From positions 1 to 7,899 of the forward strand of contig JAPLDC010000216.1 of NCBI GenBank assembly GCA_026391935.1: DNA of 7,899 nt, in the 5' to 3' direction. The translations under genes and the position numbers were made by a program. The notes under the pieces were generated by a model that saw only the letters and a program-made list of their open reading frames with translations, was not told the origin of the DNA and searched no databases. Of this stretch, positions 1 through 5,709 are shown piece by piece (within the stretch, counting starts at the first letter, position 1; each line of letters starts with the position of its first letter). This stretch comes from Bacteroidota bacterium (lineage in GTDB: Bacteria > Bacteroidota > Bacteroidia > 2-12-FULL-35-15).

Positions 1-177
1 ATAAGTGATTAAACTAAAAGGGCCTGCCTCACCTGGCCGATGACATGTCGTGCAATTCTTGTAGATGATTGGAGCAATTTGTTCAGAGAAAGTAACGGGT
101 CCTATTTTTTTATCATTACTACAGGAGGTAATTAGCTGCGTGAAAAGTAATAGTAAAATAAAAAATTTAAAATTCAT
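1..177 (-). CDS. Lipoprotein with c-type haem-binding motif, N-terminal part
   Basis: This gene starts at the ATG complementary to 175-177 and runs leftward off the window; 59 codons are visible. Residues 1-18 are a hydrophobic lipoprotein signal, and LITSC puts the lipidated cysteine at residue 19. The mature part holds FSEQIAPIIYKNC and then CTTCH (residues 42-46), a CxxCH haem-attachment motif, followed by RPGEAGPFSL. From memory, the order 'APIIY-xxC-xxCHRPGexgPFsL' is typical of cytochrome-c-like modules at the start of longer Bacteroidota and Planctomycetes proteins, often followed by redoxin, monooxygenase or TPR domains. The rest of the protein is outside the window, so the enzymatic role cannot be named. 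It probably faces the periplasm, anchored in a membrane. It is divergent from the small lipoprotein genes that follow. The reading frame and haem motif are secure; the family assignment is moderate. Confidence 0.85.
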   Translation of the reverse strand, partial: MNFKFFILLLLFTQLITSCSNDKKIGPVTFSEQIAPIIYKNCTTCHRPGEAGPFSLITY

Positions 178-386
178 TTAATTATAATTTACCTAACAGT
201 CCTAGCTCAATTTTCTTAAGCGAAGACAACTTTCTATTTACATATACAAATCAGGATCAATAACACAATCAAGAAATCAATATTTTACATAAATTATAAA
301 ATGTATCTTTTTTAATCTTCCACGTTATATTACCGAAACCTTCAAACAAAAATAAGAGAATGTTTTAATGACACATGAATTTTTAT

Positions 387-677
387 ATGAAAAGAATTTA
401 TTTTCTAACTATCTTTTTTGTTTGTATTCTAACATTGACCTCCTGCAGATCCAAAACTCCTTGGAATCCATACCTGAGTGCAAAAGAGAAACCCAGTGAA
501 AAGCAAAGAAAAGAAGAACAAAAGCAACTGGTAAAAGGAACAAAAAATTATGAAGAGCAAATGAAGGAAAATAAAAAGAACATTCAGGAAAATATAAATA
601 AATCTACTTCGATGAAAAAGAAATACAAAAGTATCACCAGAAGAAAAAGGAGAACAAAGAAAAGAAATTTGGATTAA
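387..677 (+). CDS. Small basic lipoprotein, paralogue 1
   Basis: I do not recognise a named family. I start at the ATG at 387, giving 96 residues, because it puts MKR directly before the hydrophobic stretch; an in-frame ATG at 375 would add MNFY. The signal ends in the lipobox LTSC, with the lipidated cysteine at residue 20. The mature part is short, polar and strongly charged: a conserved block SAKEKPSEKQ, then a Lys/Glu-rich stretch that is probably helical, and a C-terminus dense in Lys and Arg. No acidic residues follow the cysteine, so the Bacteroidota surface-export signal is not evident and a periplasm-facing lipoprotein is the likelier fate. The gene 74 bases downstream encodes a clear paralogue sharing SC-x-SK, N-x-Y-x-SAK, PSEKQ and G-x-KNY at matching spacing. 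That conservation supports it being a real gene. Function is unknown. Confidence 0.7.
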   Translation: MKRIYFLTIFFVCILTLTSCRSKTPWNPYLSAKEKPSEKQRKEEQKQLVKGTKNYEEQMKENKKNIQENINKSTSMKKKYKSITRRKRRTKKRNLD

Positions 678-732
678 TGAATTCCGTGTTAATATTTATG
701 TTCAACGATTGCTGTTTCAAATTAACACCTAT

Positions 733-752
733 TTGCTTATCTTTGTAAGCAA
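733..752. repeat. Inverted repeat spanning promoter and start codon
   Basis: TTGCTTA (733-739) and TAAGCAA (746-752) form perfect 7-base arms with a six-base spacer. They enclose most of the -7 element, and the right arm ends on the A of the ATG at 752. This could be an operator or a small hairpin at the mRNA 5' end. It could also be chance in AT-rich DNA. There is no direct evidence of function. Confidence 0.4.
738..745 (+). promoter_or_regulatory. Bacteroidota-type -7 element next to the start codon
   Basis: TATCTTTG matches the Bacteroidota consensus TAnnTTTG. It ends six bases before the ATG at 752, so transcription would begin at or within a few bases of the start codon and the mRNA would be leaderless or nearly so. 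A TTTC at 715-718 lies at about the right distance to be a weak -33 element. The element sits inside an inverted repeat (733-752). The call rests on motif match and position only. Confidence 0.5.
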
Positions 753-1000
753 TGCTTAGAACATTAAAAACACTAACACTCCTACTCGCTTTTGTATTCT
801 CAACAAGCGGAATAGAGTCATGTAAATCAAAAGGCGCTTATAATAAATACCGAAGTGCGAAAGTCCGTCCGAGTGAAAAGCAAACCCGCGCCGATAAAAA
901 AATAATTGCACAAGGAAATAAAAATTATAAAAAACAATTGAGAACAAACAGGAAACATTTGTTCGGAAGAAAAACAGCTCCTGGAGCTCCGAAAAATTAA
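752..1000 (+). CDS. Small basic lipoprotein, paralogue 2
   Basis: This is an 82-residue protein with a signal of about 23 residues ending in IESC, so the lipidated cysteine is residue 24. Glutamate at the -2 position is not usual for a lipobox, which makes lipidation probable but not certain. The mature protein is very basic and carries SAKVRPSEKQ, G-N-KNY and KKQLRTNRK, matching the gene upstream at the same spacing. The two look like a tandem duplication that has diverged mainly in the signal peptide and C-terminus; this copy ends in a short Gly/Pro-containing tail. It has its own near-leaderless promoter-like element, so the pair need not be one transcript. Its stop codon overlaps the stop of the convergent acyl-CoA reductase remnant. 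Function is unknown. Confidence 0.75.
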   Translation: MLRTLKTLTLLLAFVFSTSGIESCKSKGAYNKYRSAKVRPSEKQTRADKKIIAQGNKNYKKQLRTNRKHLFGRKTAPGAPKN

Positions 1001-1936
1001 TTTGAAAGCCCGATCAAAAACTTCATCGTATCCAATCCATCAGCATAATCATTAAGTTTCGGACATTGTGCCGTTCCAAAAGGGATAGCATTTTTTATTT
1101 CTACACACGAAGCAACAACGCACTGAATTTGTTCTTTTTCATTCTCCAATTTGATGTTCAATGCATTTAAATCTTCATAATATTCATAAAACAAAACACC
1201 GATAGGTGAAGAATAGGAAAAATATTCTTTAATCAACAAAAAATTATTGTCGAGCAATGAATGAAACATTCCGACAACCTAATCCAAAATATTGAAAAAT
1301 ATCCTCTCCTAAAAATTTTAATTCCTGACTTGTTTCAGCACCCGTCAATATGGCAACGGAATTTCTATTTTTACGAATGATGTTCGGATATTTTCCAAAA
1401 TAATAATCGAAATACCGGGAGGAATTATTACTTCCAGTCGCTATCACTGCATCAATATTTTTTAACTGATCTTCTGTGAATTCAATCAGATCAGAAAATT
1501 CAGGTGAGATTTTTTTTAATATTCTGGCAACAAATGGCAGTAATAATTTATCATCAGAAGAAAGCTTACCAATGAATTTATTACCAGAAATCAAAACACA
1601 TAACATATCATGAAAACCGACCATTGGAATATTTCCTGCCATGATTACGGCGACAGTCATTGGCCCCTTTTCAGCAACCAGCTCATTTTTATACAAAGAT
1701 ATCCAATCTAAGAATTCACTTTCCTCCAAACTTTCCGAAAGTGCATTCAATGCATTTCTAACATTTTCTTCTGTAAACCATTGATTATAAATATGAACCG
1801 TTTTAATAAGTTCCTGCAGATCATCATAAAATATTTCGTTCAATTCATTTGAATTATCACGAACGCCTACTAATGAAAACTGTTTAAGGAATGTCCCCAA
1901 CTTAATCAACGAACTAATTCTTTTCTCTACTGTCAT
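997..1936 (-). pseudogene. LuxC-like acyl-CoA reductase, frameshifted with internal deletion
   Basis: The gene starts at 1936 (MTVEKRISSL) and stays open to a stop at 1244-1246. The same protein then resumes in another frame from about 1260 to the stop at 997. The first part (about 225 residues) has MAGNIPMVGFHD (99-110), KLSSDDKLLLP (124-134), DAVIATGSNN (162-171) and the catalytic cysteine, C221, in GLGCRN. These mark the LuxC/acyl-CoA reductase family, which makes fatty aldehydes from acyl-CoA with NAD(P)H. The second part carries LLDNNFLLIKE, SSPIGVLFYEYY, EQIQCVV and DYADGLDT, the usual C-terminus. At the junction (about 1257-1264) NVS is followed directly by LLDNN. From memory the family has some 40-48 residues between them and totals about 350; only about 311 remain. 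A simple one-base error would not explain this, so a deletion or an assembly fault is likely. The family call is firm; the broken state is well supported. Confidence 0.85.
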
Positions 1937-2011
1937 TCTTCCTTTGTTTCTATCACAATTAAGGTTTCCCGTTTTTTAATTCTAATTTTTATGAAATTCA
2001 ATAAAAACTTG

Positions 2012-2019
2012 TAATTTTG
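2012..2019 (+). promoter_or_regulatory. Probable -7 element of the ferredoxin gene
   Basis: TAATTTTG fits TAnnTTTG and lies 31 bases before the ferredoxin ATG at 2051, giving a short leader of roughly 25 bases. The -33 side is only a T-run near 1986-1990 and is weak. The same octamer occurs upstream of serC at 3805-3812, which adds some support. Confidence 0.5.
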
Positions 2020-2050
2020 CCTAAATTTATTTACAAAACTAACAATAATT

Positions 2051-2398
2051 ATGGCAATAAAAATTACTGAAGAATGCATTAATTGTGGAGCTTGCGAGCC
2101 TGAATGTCCAAATAATGCAATTTATGAAGGCGGAAACGAATGGCGCTTTTCAGATGGAACAAAACTAAGCGGTATGTTTGCATCTAAAAGTGGCTTAAAT
2201 GTTGACGCAGATGCTGCTCAACCAGCTGTTAATATGGATGTTTATTATATCGTTTCAGATAAATGTACTGAATGCGTTGGCTTCCATGATGAACCACAAT
2301 GTGATGCAGTTTGCCCTGTTGACTGCTGTGTAGATGATGAAAATTGGAGAGAAAGCAAAGAAGATCTTTTATCTAAAAAAGACACGATGCATAATTAA
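2051..2398 (+). CDS. 2[4Fe-4S] dicluster ferredoxin
   Basis: This is a 115-residue soluble electron carrier. The first cluster motif is C9-x2-C12-x2-C15-x3-C19-P. The second is C72-x2-C75-x8-C84-x3-C88-P, with a longer gap between its second and third cysteines, as in the Alvin type (Allochromatium vinosum ferredoxin). About 50 residues separate the motifs, more than in the small clostridial ferredoxins. The C-terminus continues CPVDCC and then an acidic, helical tail. It is divergent from the acyl-CoA reductase gene across 114 bases, and I recall this pairing in many Bacteroidota genomes. It might pass electrons to a partner related to that locus, but the sequence does not show which. A strong terminator follows immediately, so it is probably transcribed alone. 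The ATG at 2051 gives the standard MAIKITEECI start. Confidence 0.93.
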   Translation: MAIKITEECINCGACEPECPNNAIYEGGNEWRFSDGTKLSGMFASKSGLNVDADAAQPAVNMDVYYIVSDKCTECVGFHDEPQCDAVCPVDCCVDDENWRESKEDLLSKKDTMHN

Positions 2399-2413
2399 AA
2401 AATAAAGAATCTT

Positions 2414-2449
2414 AAAAGCGTCATTCCTTAATTGGAATGGCGCTTTTTT
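2414..2449 (+). terminator. Rho-independent terminator after the ferredoxin gene
   Basis: The arms 2414-2427 (AAAAGCGTCATTCC) and 2434-2447 (GGAATGGCGCTTTT) form a 14-pair stem with a single G-U pair and a six-base loop, followed by more T. It lies 15 bases after the ferredoxin stop. The A-rich left side would also let it work on the opposite strand. Confidence 0.85.
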
Positions 2450-2476
2450 ATTATGAAAATTTCTTCAGTGTATTAA

Positions 2477-2600
2477 TGTCGAAGTGGCAGATCACTCTGA
2501 GCTCAGCCGAAGTGTCGAAGAGTATGCATTGGCCTACCAAAATATTTCGACAGGCTCAACATAACAATACGCGGCTCAATTCGGTCACTTCGGGAAAAAC
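2477..2600. repeat. Degenerate intergenic inverted-repeat element
   Basis: TGTCGAA occurs at 2477-2483 and 2513-2519, with its complement TTCGACA at 2546-2552. CCGAAGTG at 2507-2514 is mirrored by CACTTCGG at 2586-2593. TGAGC at 2498-2502 is mirrored by GCTCAA at 2555-2559 and 2575-2579. The wording 'CACTCTGAGC...GTCGAAG' with 'TTCGACAGGCTCAA' resembles short dispersed intergenic repeats I recall from Bacteroidota genomes. Here it looks decayed and possibly made of two or three partial copies. The GC content is higher than in the surrounding DNA. Confidence 0.55.
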
Positions 2601-2720
2601 AGAGAAAAACATAATAGTATGATCATTTAAATTATCTCCGCAATTAGTTCCCATCTGCCACCGAACTACCTACGCAATATCCAATTTCACTTTCCGTTTA
2701 TAATTCATACTTTTACAGTA

Positions 2721-3713
2721 ATGAAAAGGACCGTCACTTATTTTCTTTTTTTTATTGTCGCATCAGCTTTTTCACAAGATGTGACAAATGAAATGCGCTT
2801 GAAGCAGGTGGATGAATTCACGCAATCCAAACTGAAGCCTCTTATTAAAGAACTTTATTCCCCTAAAGTAAATTCTGAGGAACAAAATAAGTTGAATAAA
2901 GAGCTGCTCAGGGAATTTGAAGATGCAATAAATATTCCTGAGACTTTTAATTACGGGTTCGATTCTTTAAAAAAGGATATAGGAATATTAATCTCACCCG
3001 ATAAAACATTCCGCATCATCCATTGGAACATAGCCAAAAGTGATGGTACGTTTGAGTATTACGGATTCATCCAATCCAAACATATCGAAATAAAAAAGGC
3101 AGGTCTTTTCAGAACTTCAAAAACAGAAACGATGCAATTGTTTCCGCTGATCGACAGATCATCAGAAATTAAAAACCCGGAAAATGCGATCACGGATAAT
3201 AAAAAATGGTTCGGTGCACTATACAGTAAGATAATCGTAAAGGAAACCAAATCAAAAACATATTATACACTTTTGGGATGGGATGGAAACGATAAGTTTT
3301 CGCAAAAAAAAATAATTGAAGTATTGACATTTGATGCGAATGGCACTCCGCGTTTTGGTGCTGATATTTTTAATTTCGATAAAAAATTTCCAAAGCGCGT
3401 AATTTTCGAATTTTCATCTACCTGTAATTTATCGGTCAGATACAGCAATAAAAAAGATTCGATAATTTTCGGACATCTTGCTCCGACACAACCTCAGTTT
3501 GAAGGACAATTTCAATATTACTGCAGCGATATGAGTTTCGATGGTTTTGGTTTCAAAAAAGGGAAATGGAATTATGGTGCTGATGTGAAAGCTGTAAATG
3601 ATTTCGATGAGAAAGATAAATTATATAAGGATCCACATGACAGATCCGAAGGGCATGATGAAAGTAATTTATACAACATACAGAATCCTAAGAAAAAAAA
3701 GAAAAAAAAATGA
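2721..3713 (+). CDS. Secreted protein of unknown function with lysine tail
   Basis: The protein has 330 residues and begins with a Sec signal peptide (KR, then a hydrophobic core, then ASAFSQ), with cleavage likely near residue 18 or 19. No lipobox is present, so it should be periplasmic or exported. The mature part starts with a charged helical region (about 25-70), followed by a beta-rich region with HWNIAKSDGTFEYYGF (101-116), YYTLLGWDGND (181-191), KKIIEVLTF (196-204), SSTCNLSVRY (232-241) and HLAPTQPQFEGQFQYY (252-267). I recall similar unnamed proteins with the 'YYTLLGWDGN' block in Bacteroidota but no function. Cys235 and Cys268 could form a disulphide. The C-terminus is PKKKKKKK, coded by A8 (3693-3700) and A9 (3702-3710) tracts around one G. 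The gene lies between the ferredoxin and serC as its own transcription unit. It is a confident gene with unknown function. Confidence 0.85.
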   Translation: MKRTVTYFLFFIVASAFSQDVTNEMRLKQVDEFTQSKLKPLIKELYSPKVNSEEQNKLNKELLREFEDAINIPETFNYGFDSLKKDIGILISPDKTFRIIHWNIAKSDGTFEYYGFIQSKHIEIKKAGLFRTSKTETMQLFPLIDRSSEIKNPENAITDNKKWFGALYSKIIVKETKSKTYYTLLGWDGNDKFSQKKIIEVLTFDANGTPRFGADIFNFDKKFPKRVIFEFSSTCNLSVRYSNKKDSIIFGHLAPTQPQFEGQFQYYCSDMSFDGFGFKKGKWNYGADVKAVNDFDEKDKLYKDPHDRSEGHDESNLYNIQNPKKKKKKK

Positions 3714-3804
3714 ACTGATCTTTAAGGTTCCTTACCAATTAAATCTGTTTACCCTTTAGAAAAATTTATTCCGCCAATTTTCCATTTCACTGATTATTTA
3801 TTTC

Positions 3805-3812
3805 TAATTTTG
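3805..3812 (+). promoter_or_regulatory. Probable -7 element of serC
   Basis: TAATTTTG matches TAnnTTTG and is identical to the element upstream of the ferredoxin gene. It predicts a leader of about 95 bases before the serC ATG at 3914. T-rich sequence around 3778-3789 lies where a -33 element would be, but no clear TTTG is seen. Confidence 0.45.
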
Positions 3813-3913
3813 CGACCTGTTATTCTCGTTAAGTATAACATTCGTTCTTTTTTGTTATTATTAAAATCCGACAGGATAAATTCAAATAATGTAATCTAAA
3901 CAAACATAAAATT

Positions 3914-5002
3914 ATGTCAACTAAAGAAATGATCAAAGTTCACAATTTCAGTGCTGGTCCTGGGGTATTGCCTGCCGAAGTATTAAAACAAGCTGCTGAA
4001 GCTTGTATCAATTTCGATAACATGAACTTATCCTTACTTGAGATCTCTCATCGTAGTAAAAATTTCGAAAAGGTTATGGAAGAAGCTCGTGCCTTGGTAA
4101 AAGAATTATTAGGATTAAACGACAACTACAAAGTACTTTTTTTAGGAAGCGGTGCAAGTTTACAATTTGCAATGGCTCCTTTAAACTTGCTTCGCACCGA
4201 AGGAACTGCAGGATATATTAATACTGGAGTTTGGGCAAGCAAAGCCATAAAAGAAGCTAAGTTGATCGGAAACACACAAGTGATCGCTTCTTCAGAGGAT
4301 AAAAAATTCAACTACATTCCGAAAGACTATGATATACCTTCTACTTTGGACTATTTACACATCACTTCCAATAATACTATTTACGGAACACAGATAAAAG
4401 AATTCCCGAAAACATCTGTCCCATTGGTTTGTGACATGAGCAGCGATATCTTCAGCAGAAAAGTTAATGGAAACGACTTCGCTTTGATCTATGCCGGAGC
4501 ACAAAAAAATATGGGTCCTGCAGGTACAACTATGGTTGCTGTTGACGAAACGAAACTTGGAAAAACAGGCCGTAAATTATTATCCATGTTGGATTATCAA
4601 GTTCATATTAAAGGGGATAGCATGTACAATACACCGCCCGTTTTCCCAATCTATGTTTCTATGTTAACCTTAAAATGGTTGAAGGATAATGGCGGTATTC
4701 CTTGGATCGAAAAAATCAATCAGCAAAAAGCGGATACTTTGTATAACGAAATTGACAGAAACTCTTTATTTGTTGGGACAACAGCAAAAGAAGACCGTTC
4801 AAATATGAATGTGACATTTATTATGCACAAACCTGAATTGGAACCTGAATTCGATAAATTATGGAAAGAAGCTAATTTAAGTGGACTACGTGGACACCGC
4901 GATGTTGGTGGATACAGAGCTTCCTTATACAATGCCTTGCCTATAGAAAGTGTAAATGCTTTGGTTGAAGTGATGCAAGCTTTTGAAAAGAAAATGGCAT
5001 AA
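3914..5002 (+). CDS. serC: Phosphoserine aminotransferase
   Basis: SerC is a PLP enzyme that transfers an amino group from glutamate to 3-phosphohydroxypyruvate in serine synthesis, and makes 4-phosphohydroxythreonine for vitamin B6 in many bacteria. The 362 residues are full length. Visible marks are HNFSAGPGVLP near the start (10-20), the PLP phosphate-binding GSGASLQF (78-85), W107, the conserved aspartate D174 in VCDMSSD, the PLP lysine K198 in YAGAQKNMGPAG, and GLRGHRDVGGYRASLYNA (324-341), whose His and Arg residues contact the substrate phosphate. I used the ATG at 3914; an in-frame ATG at 3929 would also leave the core intact. In Bacteroidota serC is often followed by serA; here a convergent FMN reductase follows instead, with a shared terminator, so serC appears monocistronic. 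Confidence 0.97.
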   Translation: MSTKEMIKVHNFSAGPGVLPAEVLKQAAEACINFDNMNLSLLEISHRSKNFEKVMEEARALVKELLGLNDNYKVLFLGSGASLQFAMAPLNLLRTEGTAGYINTGVWASKAIKEAKLIGNTQVIASSEDKKFNYIPKDYDIPSTLDYLHITSNNTIYGTQIKEFPKTSVPLVCDMSSDIFSRKVNGNDFALIYAGAQKNMGPAGTTMVAVDETKLGKTGRKLLSMLDYQVHIKGDSMYNTPPVFPIYVSMLTLKWLKDNGGIPWIEKINQQKADTLYNEIDRNSLFVGTTAKEDRSNMNVTFIMHKPELEPEFDKLWKEANLSGLRGHRDVGGYRASLYNALPIESVNALVEVMQAFEKKMA

Positions 5003-5027
5003 AACAGTTTTGTAGACCAATTGAAAT

Positions 5028-5062
5028 AAAAATGCCGCAGGCTTATTGTCTGCAGCATTTTT
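5028..5062. terminator. Bidirectional terminator between serC and the FMN reductase gene
   Basis: AAAAATGCCGCAG (5028-5040) and CTGCAGCATTTTT (5050-5062) pair with one C-A mismatch around a nine-base loop. The A-run on the left and T-run on the right let it end transcription from both the serC side and the convergent gene, whose stop codon is only two bases away. Confidence 0.85.
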
Positions 5063-5064
5063 AT

Positions 5065-5586
5065 TTACCATTTTATAAATTCCCCGATCTGCTTCTCAAG
5101 GACTTTAATGATATTTTCATCCTTAATTTTCCCTTCGGCATCCAGCATTGCTAAAACACTAGAAATAGGCTGTTTATTTGGGTGAACATGAATTCCTAAA
5201 TAGTGTAAAACTCCGGTAAGATGATCTAATCCTCGCAAATTACCTGCCCTACCACTTGCAACGCCTACCAAAACAGCTTTTTTGCCTCTATTTGTATCAG
5301 GGTGAACGGCATCCAAAAACACTTTAAGAACCCCAGGAAAACTCCCATTGTATTCAGGAACAATAAACACAAATTTTTGAGCAGGAACGATATATTCGTT
5401 TAACAATTGTTGAAAATTTTCTGACGGCTTATTATATAATTCAGTTGAAATAAAATCAGTTGGTAAAGACTCCAGGGAAAGCAATTTTGTTTCAACCCCT
5501 TGTTTTTCCATAAGTTGCACATAATTTTTGGCAATTTTCAGGCTGTTACTATTGGGGCGGTTTGTAGCTGAAATAACTGTAATCAT
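5065..5586 (-). CDS. NAD(P)H-dependent FMN reductase family flavoprotein
   Basis: This 173-residue protein has a flavodoxin-like fold and should bind FMN and use NAD(P)H to reduce flavin, quinones, azo compounds or metal ions; the substrate cannot be told from sequence. Family marks are the phosphate-binding loop SATNRPNSNSLKIA just after the first beta strand, PEYNGSFPGVLKVFLDA (the flavin-ring contact, from about residue 97), and GVASGRAGNLRGLDHL (about 107-122), all characteristic of the PF03358 group. I chose the ATG complementary to 5584-5586, which starts MITVISATNRP as in relatives. A TTG-initiated form from 5604 would add six residues that fit less well. It is cytoplasmic, convergent with serC, and divergent from the UPF0173 hydrolase gene. 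Confidence 0.92.
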   Translation of the reverse strand: MITVISATNRPNSNSLKIAKNYVQLMEKQGVETKLLSLESLPTDFISTELYNKPSENFQQLLNEYIVPAQKFVFIVPEYNGSFPGVLKVFLDAVHPDTNRGKKAVLVGVASGRAGNLRGLDHLTGVLHYLGIHVHPNKQPISSVLAMLDAEGKIKDENIIKVLEKQIGEFIKW

Positions 5587-5640
5587 ATCAAATATTATTA
5601 ACAAAAAACTGTTTAAAAAAGTGTTATAAGTTTTAAAGTG

Positions 5641-5674
5641 CTTGTCCAGCCAAAAACTGTATTTTTAGGACAAG
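5641..5674. repeat. Inverted repeat between divergent genes, possible operator
   Basis: CTTGTCC (5641-5647) and GGACAAG (5668-5674) are perfect 7-base arms 20 bases apart, in the 123-base gap between the divergent FMN reductase and hydrolase genes. The spacer contains TATTTTTA (5660-5667), one base from the TAnnTTTG consensus, on the hydrolase side. Placement fits an operator controlling one or both genes, but chance cannot be excluded. Confidence 0.35.
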
Positions 5675-5709
5675 AATAAAGCACAAACTTAAGCATTTTC
5701 AATCAATTT

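Larger units (their letters stand above)
2399..2720. other. Non-coding gap with terminator and repeat arms
   Basis: This 322-base stretch between the ferredoxin and the secreted-protein gene has no convincing gene. It opens with the ferredoxin terminator. The middle (about 2477-2600) holds degenerate inverted-repeat arms built from TGTCGAA, CCGAAGTG and GCTCAA words, annotated separately. The last 100 bases are AT-rich leader for the next gene, and TACTTTTA (2708-2715), one base off the TAnnTTTG consensus, could be its -7 element with a very short leader. An open frame at 2437-2622 begins inside the terminator and runs through the repeats; its product resembles nothing I know. Confidence 0.6.

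Noticed and set aside
756..947. Minus-strand open frame of 63 codons opposite the second small lipoprotein
   Set aside because: It is antisense to a better gene with a signal peptide and a paralogue, and its product has no recognisable features.
1244..1269. A programmed frameshift joining the two parts of the acyl-CoA reductase
   Set aside because: The junction has no slippery heptamer, and shifting frame would still leave the protein short of about 40 residues, so a deletion explains it better.
2437..2622. Plus-strand open frame of 61 codons after the ferredoxin
   Set aside because: It begins inside the ferredoxin terminator and runs through the inverted-repeat arms; the peptide looks like translated repeat DNA.
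3059..3448. Two minus-strand open frames inside the secreted-protein gene
   Set aside because: Both lie wholly within a coherent plus-strand gene and show no family motifs.
4126..4311. Minus-strand open frame inside serC
   Set aside because: Antisense shadow of a well-conserved enzyme.
4720..5058. Minus-strand open frame over the serC 3' end and terminator
   Set aside because: It is antisense to the conserved serC C-terminus and begins in the terminator hairpin.
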